From positions 491,043 to 555,042 of the forward strand of contig JAJNNY010000023.1 of assembly GCA_022453515.1 (NCBI GenBank): a DNA stretch of 64,000 nt, written 5' to 3'. This stretch comes from Astrocystis sublimbata. Lineage: Eukaryota; Ascomycota; Sordariomycetes; Xylariales; Xylariaceae. The notes under the pieces are model-generated. The model was not told where the DNA came from. It searched no databases and saw nothing but the letters and a program-made list of their open reading frames with translations. The position numbers and the translations under genes are program-made. Below are positions 12,039 through 24,500 of the stretch, piece after piece (within the stretch, counting starts at the first letter, position 1; every line of letters begins with the position of its first letter).

Positions 12039-13163
12039 TCACTGCTCCTCCAAGAAGCCAGGGAACAGGTACTGCGCCTTCTTTAAGGCCTCGGGGTTCC
12101 GGCCGGCGGGCTTCGTGCAGAAGGCGACGGCGCCGAAGGAGGCGCCCTCGAGATGCTTGGCGTCGACGAGGTCGGCATGTTCGGGCTTCGCCAGCTCGTC
12201 GAGGACGGCGCCGACGAGCCGCCGCGCGTTCTCGGCGTTGCCGCCCATGCGCGCCATCACCATAGCCACGTCGACGTCGCCTTCGCCCTCGCGCCAGCAG
12301 TCGTAGTCGGTCGCCATGCAGATGACCTGGAAGGCGAGCTCGGCCTCGCGCGCGAGCTTGGCTTCGGGCAGCAGCGACATGCTGATGACGGAGCCGCCCC
12401 AGGAGCGGTACATGTGTGATTCGGCGCGGGTCGAGAACTGGGGGCCCTCTGCAGCAAGGAAGGAAAAGGAAAGTGGGTCAATTGGTGCGCTGGATATAAG
12501 TACAGGGGACAAGACTGTTAAACAAGCTTACCGATGCAGATGGCCGTCCCCTTAGGATGCATGACCACACCGTCGCCCTGCATAGCCTTGGCGCAGTTGC
12601 GCACGACCTGGGCAATCTTGTCGTCGTAGGGGTCCGCGAAGGGGACGTGTCCGACGAGGCCGTCCTCGAAGAAAGTGAAGGGGCGGTTGCCCTTGGTACG
12701 GTCGATGACCTGGTCCGGGACGACGAAGTCCATGGGTCGGACCTCCTCGACAAGGGAGCCGACGGCGGAGAAGCTGACGACGGACCGCACGCCGATGGAC
12801 CGCAGGGCAGCGATGTTGGCGCGGGCAGGGATCTCGTGGGGCGCGATCTGGTGGTGCTCGCCGTGGCGCGCGAGGAAGGCGATGGGGGTGCCGGCGTGCT
12901 CGAGGATCAGGATGGGCGCCGACGGATACCCCCACGGCGTCAGCGGGTTCACGCGCGCGATGGGCACGTACCCGTCGATCTTGTACAGCCCGGTGCCGCC
13001 GATGACGGCGATCTTGACGGGCCCTGTCGGCGAGAGTCAGCTGGAGGTGTCAGTCAGTCTGCCATGATGAAGCCATCGCATGTTGTCGAGTGCTGCGTGT
13101 GATATGCAAGAGTGTCAGGGACGGCGGGCACGCACGGTCAAAGGTTTGGGGGAGATCGGCCAT
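12039..13163 (-). CDS. S-methyl-5'-thioadenosine phosphorylase
   Basis: Three exons on the minus strand (13163-13136, 13023-12532, 12448-12039) give about 309 residues, the normal size. The enzyme cleaves methylthioadenosine with phosphate to adenine and methylthioribose-1-phosphate, the first step of methionine salvage; the yeast orthologue is Meu1. Signature parts are IAVIGGTGLYKI (residues 14-25, phosphate-binding loop), RHGEHHQIAPHEIPARANI (from residue 62), the VVSFSAVGSL strand, EGPQFSTRAES (about 174-184, substrate site) and MATDYDCW. The split codons at both introns (CGG and GAG) restore the conserved text exactly. The start ATG gives MADLPQTFDRPVKIAV. The coding DNA is unusually GC-rich compared with its surroundings, which creates long antisense frames that are only shadows. 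Confidence 0.95.
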
Positions 13164-13703
13164 GGCTGCTTCTTTCGAGACAACTTCAAGTTCAAGTGAT
13201 TTGGTCTAAAGTTGGACAATACACAAAATCCGAAATTGCCTGCTTGAAGTTGGAATCTGATTGAATCTACACCGGCGAGACCGGGTATTTACATGTACCT
13301 AAAATTAAGGACGGAGGACATAGGATGTAGGTAGATGCTTGAGCTTGGCCCCGCCCCTTCCAAAAAATAATAAGAACAACCTGCAACCTGCCTGCACTGG
13401 ACCTCAGCACGTTGATGTGCCCCTCATTGCGATATCTCCCCCGTAACCCCTCTATTGTGGGTCCCGTTGGGAGCGAGGGGCGCGTCAGAGCACGTTCTTC
13501 GTTCTTCTTTCACAGGTCCCCGCCTCTTGGATTTGACAATTACACCACCTGGGCATCCATGGATGAGAGCTAAGTACCTGCATTAGCTCAGCAAATACAC
13601 CATGACCTGTCATGCCGTGACGTAGGTATGTAAGGTACCTTACCTAGCAGTATATCTCATTGAGACCGTGCAACGTGGAAGGCTATTACATCTGCCATAA
13701 ACT
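13164..13703. promoter_or_regulatory. MTAP promoter and NMP-kinase 3' flank
   Basis: This gap between two minus-strand genes should hold the MTAP promoter. It contains several TACCTAGGTA-like words (around 13300-13335 and 13626-13650). I see no coding evidence. Confidence 0.5.
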
Positions 13704-14566
13704 TCACTCAACCTGCTCGTTGGTTGTAGCAATCTCACCCCCTTGAGATTCCCTTTGTCTCGATTGGAGTATTTCGACGAGCTGCTGATGGATCGATTCA
13801 ACGTCGTCGTCGGCCTTGACCGTCTTTACTTTGCCTCGACCGTGAAACAAATGGAGCACCTTAGAAGTAGTCTGGCGGAAAGTATGAAGTCGCCTATGAA
13901 TATTCTCCAGGCTGTCGTCGAATCGTTCACGAGGCAGTAGGCGGTCTATCAATATGGCGTCGGGGCATTCCAGCACGATGACGAACTGGATCGGGGCGAC
14001 TGTGTCCTCGAAGAACTGTGCCTGGTCTAGATTTCTCGGAAACCCTATTGTTTCAGTAACGTCAGAGCCTCGTCCTATAGTATCAAAACAGTCGCTCAAG
14101 TCTGCTAAAGGCATGCGTGCATACCGTCAAGAACGAACAGATCAGTCCCTTGACGTGACTCCGCGAGCATGTGGGACTTGAGTATGGGTATCGTAACCTC
14201 CTTGGGCGCAACGGTTCCAGCACGCATGTTCTGTTCGATGATGGAAGCATACTCGCTGCCTTCGCGCTTCATTTCTTGGCGCATTATATCACCAATGCTG
14301 ATGTGGCTCAGCTTATTGAAGGTCTGAGCCAGCAGCTTGCATTGTGTGCCCTTGCCTGAACCTGGCCCTCCGAGCACTCCGATCACAGCAAATCCCTCCG
14401 AGTCTGTCTCTTGTTCGCATAGTGTCAAAGACGGACGGTGCGTGTGGCTGTGCGAAATTTTGGGTTCGGTTGAGGGATGTGTCCATTGGATGTTACTGCG
14501 TCGGGTATGTTTATCAGTCACTGTATCTTGAGACTTAAAATAGGTAAGCAGGGCTATGGGATACAA
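13704..14566 (-). CDS. UMP/CMP-kinase-like nucleoside monophosphate kinase (5' end unresolved)
   Basis: Exons 14566-14125 and 14044-13704 (minus strand) join in phase across an 80-base intron to rebuild the conserved block LDGFPRNLDQAQ. The product is a P-loop NMP kinase of the adenylate/UMP-CMP kinase family, which phosphorylates nucleoside monophosphates with ATP. Visible motifs are the Walker A GVLGGPGSGKGTQ (about 14380-14342), the NMP-binding HISIGDIMRQEM with downstream PILKSHM, and the short LID motif RERFDDS. A short LID favours UMP/CMP kinase over bacterial-type adenylate kinase. No ATG lies in frame between the upstream boundary and the P-loop; the first frame codon at 14566 is TTG. 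A short unseen 5' exon must therefore supply the start, or the gene is 5'-damaged. The N-terminal 50 or so residues shown are not conserved and may be partly intron. Function confident, 5' boundary not. Confidence 0.8.
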
Positions 14567-15964
14567 TTGGTTACCAGGTAGGTACTTACTTAAGGGGATT
14601 GATTCATTTTGACTGCCTTCCTCACCTTACCTCCAGAGCAAATCAATTAGGTACCTCTCTAGGTAAGTATATGAACACAATGGACAAACAAACCCAATGA
14701 GAGCTCCCAGATTCCAGGCTTGATTAAGTGTAACAACTCGACAATTTCCTGACAATCTAACACGTGTCATCAAACAAGGGGTCTATATTGGAGTGGTATC
14801 GGCAATTGAAGGAACATTCCCAGCACTTTCAGTTTTAATATCTCAACTGCACCAACACTTACTACCTACCCACGGTACTTAGGCACATTTAGTTTGCAAG
14901 GATAACTAACTACCTATCCAGTCATATACTTAGCTAGACAATTGCTTTCAACTCCACCTATATATGCCCTAGACATAAATACTGCTTCCGTACACAGTAC
15001 CTAATCTCGCTCCAAGTGTAAACACTAGGCTCCTGGGCTAACATGCTTCGATGTGTGGGCTCTTCAAACATGAACCTAATCAACTGGCGAGTATACTTAC
15101 GAGGTTCTAGTTCATCTTGGTGTTGGATCCCCCCTCCCGGCCGAAATTCACGAGGTATGTGTTAAGTTGATTAATTTTTATTGATGTTACTGATGATGAT
15201 CGAGGTAGTGTGCAGATAGTGGTCCAATTGAACTTGTAAGTATTGGTGTGGCCAAGTCACACAAAGGGATAACTTGCCTCAAATACAGCTATGTATGGAT
15301 CACATGGGTATGGCTTATTTAGATCCTAAACAACAACAAGGCAGTAGAACCAACAGCCATAGCTTACATCATGTAACCCTTGTCACTGTTGCAAATATCA
15401 AGTCATTTGTGGGATGACCCAGACGCCAGGGATGGAGAGTGTGACGGTTTAGGTCTGCAGCTCTAGCCTTATTAACACGATCAAAAGATAGAACGTTGTC
15501 AACTCGGAGGAGTCGACTGTCTGCAGCCATTCATATACGGAACCGTAACAGAGAGCCTTGTGTTCTTCACTCATGACAGGGAAAAGCTGCGTAACAGAGA
15601 ACAATGTGTCATGTTAGTCTGTAGGCTCCTTGTACCGCGTCTTCTCTATCGTTCCCCAGGCTTCGGGTGGTGAGAAAAGCTGGTACGAGGCAATATTACA
15701 CGGGACCGTAGTCTGGGCCAGTTTGAGGCAACTTCGACGCCTAGTTAATGTAAACAATGTGTGACGACCGCAATACTATAATATAATGCTCTATGCTAGT
15801 CAGTTGTGTTTGGCGACTTGCCCTTCTATCCCCGCATGAATTTTTCTGTAAGTGGCGATTGTCGATTGGCTGTGGATTTTGAGTTGATCGAAAAATCAGG
15901 TTCTCGACTCCCCTTCTAAGCACTGTCTCTCTTTCGCTCAAGCCTTGCCGCAAAAGATCACCAG
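14567..15964. other. Intergenic region with clustered TAGGTACCTA words
   Basis: Nearly 1.4 kb without a plausible gene. The segment nearest the kinase gene (14570-14690) and 14870-14950 carry several ACCTAGGTA/GGTACTT words. The divergent promoters of the NMP-kinase gene and the hydroxylase-like gene must lie here, and possibly a missing first exon of the kinase gene. Confidence 0.55.
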
Positions 15965-16837
15965 ATGGCCAACGAAACCGAGCTCGAGAACACTATTTGC
16001 CGTACTTTATGCTTTTACGCACCCCCGGCAGACGGCGCCGGCCCCGAATACATCGCTGAGACCAGGACGGTTCCAGGCAAGCGAAACTACCCTCATCAGA
16101 AGGCCGTGGTGCCAATCACGGACATCCGTGGTCACGAAGATAGCTTCACGCTAGATCAGCATTCGTTTGCTGCACTTCCTGGAGCTTGCAGCCTGGCTAT
16201 TGACTTTAGGAACGCTGGTGACATTGTTAGGGAGTACCTACCATGGCTAGAGAACTTCCTGGTCAAGTTTCTCCCAGATGCAGCACATGTCACAGTATTT
16301 GATTATAGCCTACGGAAAGCATCAGAAGTCAAGACATCTCACCGCCAAGTCAATAAGATCCATATCGACCAGTCTCCCGTGGGTGCGTTTGGGCGTGTCC
16401 ACCGCCATCTGTCACACGAATATAGAACGGCTATTGAGAACGGAGAGGCTGATTTTCGGATAATCAACGTTTGGAAGCCACTTTTCAACCCTATTTCGGA
16501 CCACCCTTTGGCGTTTGCTGAGTTTGGATCTCTTCGAGTTGATGACCTGGTACCCGTGCGCCAAGTTTACGAAGAATATGTGGGGGAGACATATGCCGTT
16601 CGGTATCGGGAGGGTCAGACTTTTCGGTACTGGAGTGGCATGACCCCAAGTGATATCTTGCTCCTTCAATGCTTCGATAGCCGGGAGCAGCCGTAGGAGG
16701 TCATGACTTCTGGGGGATTGAAGCATTGCCAGTGTGCGCATGGGTGCTTTCATCTGCGGGATGGAAACGAACCATGCACGCGAGAGAGCATCGAGGCTCG
16801 TTGCTTAGTCGTCATGAGGAAACCCGGCAGTAGATGA
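15965..16837 (+). pseudogene. AsaB/CmcJ-type hydroxylase/desaturase-like gene with in-frame stop
   Basis: An intronless frame from ATG 15965 runs 243 codons to TAG at 16694-16696, then stays open in the same frame for another 46 codons to TGA at 16835-16837. The product resembles the fungal AsaB / CmcJ / GA4-desaturase-like family (related to 7-alpha-cephem-methoxylase P8 and aspergillic-acid AsaB), putative non-heme-iron hydroxylases of secondary metabolism. Matching features include an N-terminal FYAPP, NYPHQKAVVPITDIRG, an HRQVNKIHIDQSP block with the likely iron-ligand HxD, INVWKPL, and SDILLLQCFDS. After the stop the frame still reads like family sequence: AHGCFHLRDGNEPCTRESIE, then a hydrophobic RCLVV. 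About 290 residues would be typical. A TGG-to-TAG change would explain this and has the CpA-to-TpA context of RIP on the other strand. It may be a recent pseudogene, a C-terminally shortened but expressed protein, or a sequencing error. No metabolic cluster partners lie nearby. Confidence 0.75.
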
Positions 16838-17432
16838 GGCTCGTGATAGGCGCATGTAAATACTAAGTACACTTGAGAACAATTGATCTCGGGAGTGTTT
16901 GAGTGGCTTTATAGATCCTATTGGTTTCTTGTCTATCGCTTTGATAAGTGACGATTTTCTTGGCAAATTTTGGAGTTGTGCAAGGTCAAGCAAGCTATGC
17001 GGATAGTATCCTGCGTTTTTCGTGAAGGGATTTGGCATCTTGGATCAAGGGCTCCGGGGATCCCGTCGGGGGTCGGAGATCCTTCCGTCGGGGGTCGGCT
17101 CTTGGCCTTGGGGGTATGAGCATATCGAGGTGACCAGTACGGGTAGATGCATGCCAAGAATGCGCTAAGTGCAAACCGGTTCAGGGATTTGTAAGCGGGC
17201 CGGTCTAGGCGTCGCCTGCGCCGGCTCTCGTCCAGGGCGTTGATGACGTTGTCAGAGTGCGATTGAGCTTTGCCTAGTGCGACGCTTTTTCGCATCCAGT
17301 CGGCCGGCCAGCTCTGCGAACCCGAAGTACCTCATAATATTCCCCAATCGCTGGACGAGCACTCTTCCTTACTACCCAATTGCCTGCCAATCACCTATTG
17401 TGTACCCTGTCGACGCCGTATATCCAATCAAC
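16838..17432. other. Intergenic region upstream of cytochrome b5 reductase
   Basis: No gene seen. A short direct repeat (CCGTCGGGGGTCGG occurring twice, about 17063-17099) lies inside. The distal half presumably contains the promoter of the reductase gene; its leader is pyrimidine-rich up to 17432. Confidence 0.55.
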
Positions 17433-18579
17433 ATGTTCGCCAGATCAGTATACCGGGCAGCCCAGCCCCTCAAGCGCGTAGGTTGCCATTGCCGACCCCT
17501 CCGTCGACCACGGGTAGCTAATGTTCGAGATGATGTCTAAAGTCTCTCCTTTCGACGCGCACCTACGCCACTGAGCCCGCGAAGGGGGGTTCGAATGCTG
17601 TCGCCATAGCTGGCGCGGCTGTGCTTGGTGTCGGCGGTGTCGGCTACTACTTCATGAACTCGTCGACAGAGGCCAAGATCGAGAAGAAGGCCAAGGAACA
17701 GCTGAACAAGGTCACTGGCCCACCCAAGGTCGCCTTCACCGGCGGCGAGCAGGGCTTCGTTTCACTGCTGCTCAAGGAGTCTGAGATCATCAACAGCAAC
17801 ACCAAGAGACTTGTTTTCCAGCTGCCCGAGGGTGACATGGTCTCGGGTCTACATGTCGCCAGCGCACTCCTTACCAAGTATGTGCCTGAAGGCCAGAAGC
17901 CTGTTCTGCGCCCTTACACCCCGACGAACGACGAAGGTATGTCTGAGCTCCACGCCTATCGTCTATCGATTGACATGTTCATGGATTTCCAACTCACTGT
18001 GTTTTTATAGACTCGAAGGGATTCGTCGAGCTCATCGTGAAGAAATACCCTGGCGGCCCCATGTCGACACACCTACACGACATGGTCCCCGGCCAACGAC
18101 TTGACTTCAAAGGCCCTCTACCCAAGTACCCTTTGAGCCCCAACAAGCACAATCACATTGCTCTGATTGCGGGTGGTACCGGAATTACCCCTATGTACCA
18201 GCTCATCCGCGCCATCTTCAACAACCCTGACGATAAGACGAAGGTCACGCTCATTTTCGGAAACTTGACCGAGGAGGATATTCTTCTGAAAAAGGAGCTC
18301 GCTCAGATCGAGAACACCTACCCCCAGCGGTTCCGCGCTTTCTACACCCTTGATACCCCACCCAAGGACTGGGCTGGCAACTCGGGTCACATCACCAAGG
18401 ACTTGCTGAAGACCGTCTTACCTGAGCCCAAGGAGGCCAACATCAAGGTCTTCGTGTGCGGTCCCCCAGGCCTGTACAAGGCCATTTCCGGAGCAAAGGT
18501 CAGCCCCCAGAACCAGGGCGAGCTCTCCGGTATTCTGAAAGAGCTAGGTTATACCGAGGACCAAGTCTACAAGTTCTAG
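17433..18579 (+). CDS. MCR1: NADH-cytochrome b5 reductase, mitochondrial type
   Basis: Exons 17433-17477, 17543-17936 and 18011-18579 give about 335 residues. The enzyme transfers electrons from NADH through FAD to cytochrome b5 and, in yeast Mcr1, supports ergosterol synthesis and antioxidant recycling at the mitochondrion. The N-terminus [15 protein letters not shown] is an Arg-rich amphipathic presequence. A single hydrophobic segment follows (about residues 30-48, [19 protein letters not shown]), as in Mcr1. FAD-binding RPYTPTND (about 138-145), the [20 protein letters not shown] block, NADH-binding [11 protein letters not shown] (about 201-211), [13 protein letters not shown] and the terminal VYKF are all present. 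Both introns have good consensus ends, and the split Asp codon restores the text. The last 73 bases of intron 2 region read open on the plus strand but are spliced out. Confidence 0.95.
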
Positions 18580-21500
18580 AGGAGATGAGGCAAATCGTTG
18601 TGCGCCAATTCAGTGCCCGTCCTATAGACTTAGCCAGTTGCCTAGACCCTGTATGATAGAGAGCGAAAGAGCGCATGAGCCGCAGGCTCCATGCCTATTA
18701 TCTAGCACTGTATTATGATACTATTTTGAACATCCAATCTGGTTATCACCTTTCACCTACGAATGGAAAGTTGCAACTTGTTTGCACTCATCGCCTCTGA
18801 CATCTAGTTTTGATGATCCCTGAATGAAGTCAGGTACGCATCGTAAACCCAGCTGGGTTAAGCATCTGGAACATTGAATCGAAACGAAGGTGACGAGGTT
18901 GCAGAAAAGGTAGTCCAAAACTGCCCGCTTGATCGATTCAGCTCCGTTCACATTCAAAGCAGAAAGAAAGACCAGGATGAGGGCTGTCATCTCAAACGCT
19001 ACCCTCATCGTTAGGATGTATCTGTCGTCCAATTAAAATGAGACATAGTTGGTCTATTCATTCACAACGCATCGATGAAAATATCTCGCTGCGTCTGAAC
19101 TGCCCATTCGTAAGTCACCCACACCTGAGATGAAGCCGAGAATGGGAACTCCCCATCCCCAGCCCGGGCACTGAAATCTAGATGAGTGATCTAGACTTGG
19201 TACGTCCGATACAGACTGGCAAAAAGGCGCTTTGAGTGCATTGAATATCGGCGAAGCAAGATTCGATTTGTGGGAAAAGTGAATAAGTCGGGCCAACATC
19301 ATCTCCGACGATCTCTATAATGCTACTCGTACGGCCTCGATGCGGCTTAATCAAGCAGAAACAGCCAAAGAGAGATGTCGGCCAAATACCTAGTTACTCA
19401 TCTGATCTGTCAGTATGCTGAAAACGTACAGGATCCTGGCGAGTATGTCATCACTGCAACCGCTGTCTGAGTAACCGGTGAGCTTCCGACCACGAGCCAG
19501 CAACCATCGTGCACCTGACGGAGAACAAATTCAGGCGAGACTCCGAGCCTCGATCACAGCCCAACTCCCGTTTTTCCCGATGCACATTTTGTCGCGATAT
19601 TTTTGTACAGCTTCTGCAGCCAAATGGTCAATTGATCGGGCTACTTCTAAAAAGAGACAGTGGAAGTCGAAGGTCATTCGCGGCTGAAAAGTAGGGAGAC
19701 CGGACGAGCCTTTCGCAATTAATCTACACTACATGATAAGCGAGGCGTGCGTCAGCCGCGAGACAGGGCATTCAGGCAGACTGCTGCAGTTGCAGCTGGG
19801 TGACTCCAAATGCGAGCGAGGTCGCTCGCTACATACCCTCGCCTACATGGAGACGGGGATTATTGAACAGAAAGACGGACGAGACACGACATGGAGGCTC
19901 ATGTGACTGTTTGATGCGAACCCAGCAAAAGAGGCGCTATTTCTGTCCCTCGGTGTAAAGTTGTCTCTGAATTCGCGAACCCATCTGCCGATCATGATGT
20001 TGTGTGCGGTGCACCCCTATGCCCTGTAATGATCGCAATCATGATCATAATCATGATTAGATGAGCAAAGAAAGTGATAGTGGGGTTTTCTTCATTTACG
20101 CCCAATCTCGAATTCTGAACATGATAATATCGAACCACCAACTAACTCACTCACTCTTAAGATGATGAATTCGATGTAGCCTCACACGGTGAAGAAATCA
20201 TTAAAGCGATCAAAAACGGAATTAATTCCGAGGAATGGCCGACGGACGTCGAAGCGCGCGAAAGCTACGTGCCTATGCAGAAGCGCATGCGAGCACGATG
20301 TCTTAGTCTCCGCCATCATAGGCCGGAACCAGAGGGGCAGCCGACTCTCATGAACCTACATAATCGCAAGTGTGTAGGCATGGTGAGAAGCATGCCTTCC
20401 GTATGGATCAAGACGAGAAAACCAAACGTAATGGAAATTCAGCGAGTGTCGATCATTTCATTTCGTCCTGGGGGTCTGGTTAATCGGGTTCGGAAACCCG
20501 GCTATCGATGGATGCATCCGATTTCCATGCGCGCCGCTTCGTGATGGAAGGCAATTGGATTGATTTGAGTGTTGGGGACGAATAGACCAATCGACACCTT
20601 CGATGCTGTGCCACTCGATGGGCTGTTTACACTACTGTCGGTGCGATGCTGTTGGGTTAGACCGTAGCAATAGTCTGACAACGTCGTGAGATGGCCTCTG
20701 ATCTCACCATACATAGCACCTAAGCACACACACAGCGTCTTACTAGCTCACCGTTGTGTCAGGTCGAGGTTACAACACAAGCTAGCACCCAGGCATCTCA
20801 GGATGCAATCCACCTGGCGTTCGCACGTCGTGACTGTACGCTATGTCTCTCCCATCCGAACTGCTCGTATACGCCTGCCTGCTCGCCTGCCTCTGCGCCG
20901 TCTATGAATAACTAGTCGAGAAGGGGTTGCAGTAGCTCCAAACCACGGCCTCCTCATGACGCTGACTAGCATCCCTGGCTGAGCATGCTAATACCGGCTA
21001 AAAGAGTTCGCAGCACTCAGATGCGAACGGTAGGTGTTTGGCCTTCTCTTGCCTTACTAGCCCAGCAGGTATGCGTAAGGTTGGCTCTAAACTAGTGTAC
21101 CGCGCAAACCGTGGTCGACGTGCCGCGCCGCGCCGCGTCGCCCCAGGCTCGCCAGGTGTTCTGTGGTGGCCCCAACGCCACACGCATGCCTCTCGCCCTT
21201 CCCTTCTCGCATCATAGGCATTGATTGTGGCGACCTGAATACCGGTAGCTAGGGAAATAGCACGCAGGCAAAGGCGGGCGGACGGGCAGCAGATGCGATT
21301 GGGCCGTCCGGTCCCGCGAAGTCCCCGTTGTGCTTCTCGTGCATGTCAGGAGCTTGGGAGTACTTGGCGCGACTGTCAGAGCTACTCGTAATTTGAGCTA
21401 CCAAACTCGCCTGCTAGAAAGCCCGCAGCCTGGGCCTTGGCCTTGTTCAGTCAATACAGCCGAAGGAAAGAAAGTCCTCGTTGTCGCAACGTAAAGTCTG

Positions 21501-24500
21501 GGGAACGGGAGGAATATACCCCGTGTCGCCGGGATGGGGACGGCCATGGTCCACTGAGATGGCTGAAAAGTAAGATGGCAGCGCCAATGTTCGGGAACAG
21601 CCGAATTCCAAGAGGCCGCAGCATCATCAGCAATGCTTATGTGAGCAGATGCAAGACTGCCGGGCCTCCCGCGGCAACGTGAGTTTGTCCACCACCTGCA
21701 TGCTACACTAGACACTTCCAACCATTCAGACCAGGCTGGATACTAGGTAGGCATGCAGTCGGTATCGAGGCGGAAACCTCTACATACATGTGAATATGCA
21801 GGCGGGAATCGGTGCAGTTTAGGTGCATCAGAAGGCTCTCGAAGGGTGTAAGATGCCAAGCTGTGCTTTGCTAGTGCCTGCCTTTCGCGAGCTGAGTCGG
21901 TTGTTCTCGGATGTATTATTGAGATGCAATCCTTTTTGGCAGATCGCGCATGCAGTGATCTATCTGATTGGGAATAGGGATTAAGAGACGCTACGAGAAA
22001 ACCCCTCAGCACAAAATCTAGATGTAAGCAAAAAGCCATCGGTATCAATTAGATATATCATATCAGCATCTAGGGTTGACGCTAGACTCACATGACTTAA
22101 TACATACATAGTAGTCGGTAGTAACTCTTTGGTGTCGTCCTAGAGGTGTAGGTTCGAAACAATGGTACTGGCCTGCTCAGGTTAGAATTCAGGTACAAGA
22201 GTGGTGGGAGTGGCGTTTGGTATGCGATCTGCGCTTGGCTGGGGCAGCCCTGCTTAGCGTAGCTATTGGCGAACGCCGCAAAATGTGTGAGAGAAAAGCC
22301 AGGAAAGCCACCATGCAAGCCTCTGAAGGCGGATTCAACGGCTGTATCTTACGAGGAAGAATTCCGCAGTGACAGCAAGTAACTGAGAATGCCAAGCAGC
22401 TCAAGTCGGTCTACGGATATGAGGATCTGGCTACATTGTGGACAGGAAAAACTGACACCTTCGTGACGTGGCAAGAAGGAAAAGTCGGTCATAATTGTCA
22501 AGTGTGAAGTCTCGAGTGTTCTACAAAATCCTTCATCGTTGTTATACCGTTCTCACCTGAGCTACTCACGTTAGTGACTCAAAAGTATACGCTTTGAGGA
22601 CAGGGGCATCACACAACCCTGTCCACTCGGTTGCGTGACCCGAAAAGAAATCTATCCCCACGAGGAAACGCTTCTGCAACTAGAACTGGGTGCTTCCCTT
22701 AGTCTACCGCTATTCATGCGGCAACTACCGCATTGGTGTTCAGTCTGCGTGCGTAGTAAATTGAGATAGATGCATCTCATAATATCCTTATACCTAGGTA
22801 GCTTTCAACATGACTACCACGTTGTCCAGCGCCGCTGAATGTTGCATCTTGTGCTTAAAGTTAGGCGAGCAGCGCAGAGAGTGGACTCAGATGGACTCCG
22901 ATGAACAACAGATGCAGTGTAAGCGACAGCCGGGGCTAGGCGCGACAATATAATTTCTTCAAGTAATGTGGCCCGCTTCTCTCGCTACCCAAGCATCGGG
23001 TCCGTGAGGTACCGAAATCATGAGGGCACCAAGGCTCGCATGTCTTTCTACACGCGAAGCGATAATAGTAGGCGCGCAACAGCTGCATTCTCAGCACAGA
23101 CACCGCCTAGTTGCTATGTTATGTTCCTGCAGGTTGCGATATTGCTCGACTAAGGTATGATAAGAACGCCTTCACGTGGACGCCGTTGTGTAGGGCACAC
23201 GTACCAGTTGTCGTACTTAATTACCACAAGCCTCCGCAGTGCATATACAAACAGCATGTATCTGTTTCGCTTGCCGATAACGGTCCATGTTATCAAAGCA
23301 AGCCCTTCATCGCTTGGGTAGCATCCCAAGAGCTACCGGTCGTTCGGAATTCGAGACCAGCAGGGGCTGGGCCAAGTACTGAATGAAGTCCGAAGCTGCA
23401 GTACCTTGCAGGAGGCTAAGGCCGCGTCAAATTTTATAGGCAGAACTTACTTCACCCCTCTCATATTCGGTCATATAATATTTCGTGCCACTCTGCCTAG
23501 AAGATTCATCGAACACCATGATGTGGTGGAGCGCGGTCCCATATTACTATGGACCTTGCGCCATAACCCAGGCGATAATTACAGGCAACGTGGATCTATC
23601 GAGGGAGGTCGATGGCATGTTCCCCAATAGAAATCAGTCTCGATAGAAAGGTGACAAGGTGTCGTCCCATAACCGCTGGGGAGGGAACTGAGCCTAGACA
23701 ACCTCGGTAGAATCACAACGAACAACCCCGTCGAGGCAGTTTATTAACTGCTTCTCGGAGAACAATGTGACCAGAAGGCAGTGAGCGGAATACAATGGGG
23801 GCTACCACGTCGCCGACAGTGGATCAACGAGTCGCTTTCCTAAAGCGTGAGATGACAATATTCTTGGAGAATGCTTCTTTTCAGTGACATTCGGGCTAGT
23901 TGGCCCGATGCGAGTATTCCTTTTTACCTGATCAGCTGCCAAGACTTGAAGCATACCTAGAGCTACTGTCAGCCCGCTCCAAGGCAGCTTTAGAGTTGAA
24001 CGTAACGGGTTCAGGCTAGGTCAACGGACGCCAAAGACCCTCTAGGTGGATATACAGTAACAAAAGTGATATGTCCAGTTCAGTTCTTGATACAGCATAA
24101 TTTTAGATGAGCTGCAAACGGAACCGTTCATCACATACTCGTACTAATAGCTCCGAGTGAACCGGATCAGCATAGCTTGAGAATTAGTGGTCGTTTCCTA
24201 GAGGCGGCAAACCATGTGCAGTTTTCTAACTCCAGAACTCCCAGCCAAGCAGGCCAAGGAGCACTCAAAGTACATAACTCATCGAGATGTTGCCCGCTAC
24301 TTACCATGTAGGATGCAGAATTATACGGTTACGGAGATAGTGGAGTTATCTCGATGTCGCTTACACTCAGAAGTCAAAGTTCAATACATACAGGCCAGCT
24401 TGGCTACGGCCTTTGGAATGCCAAAAGAAACCAACCCCCAAAGCACAACATCTCAATCACAAGCCGAAGTGTTGCAGGTCTTTGCTGGGCCAGTTACAAT

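Noticed and set aside
12557..13102. 181-codon plus-strand frame in GC-rich DNA
   Set aside because: Antisense shadow of the MTAP gene, which has full motifs and consistent introns.
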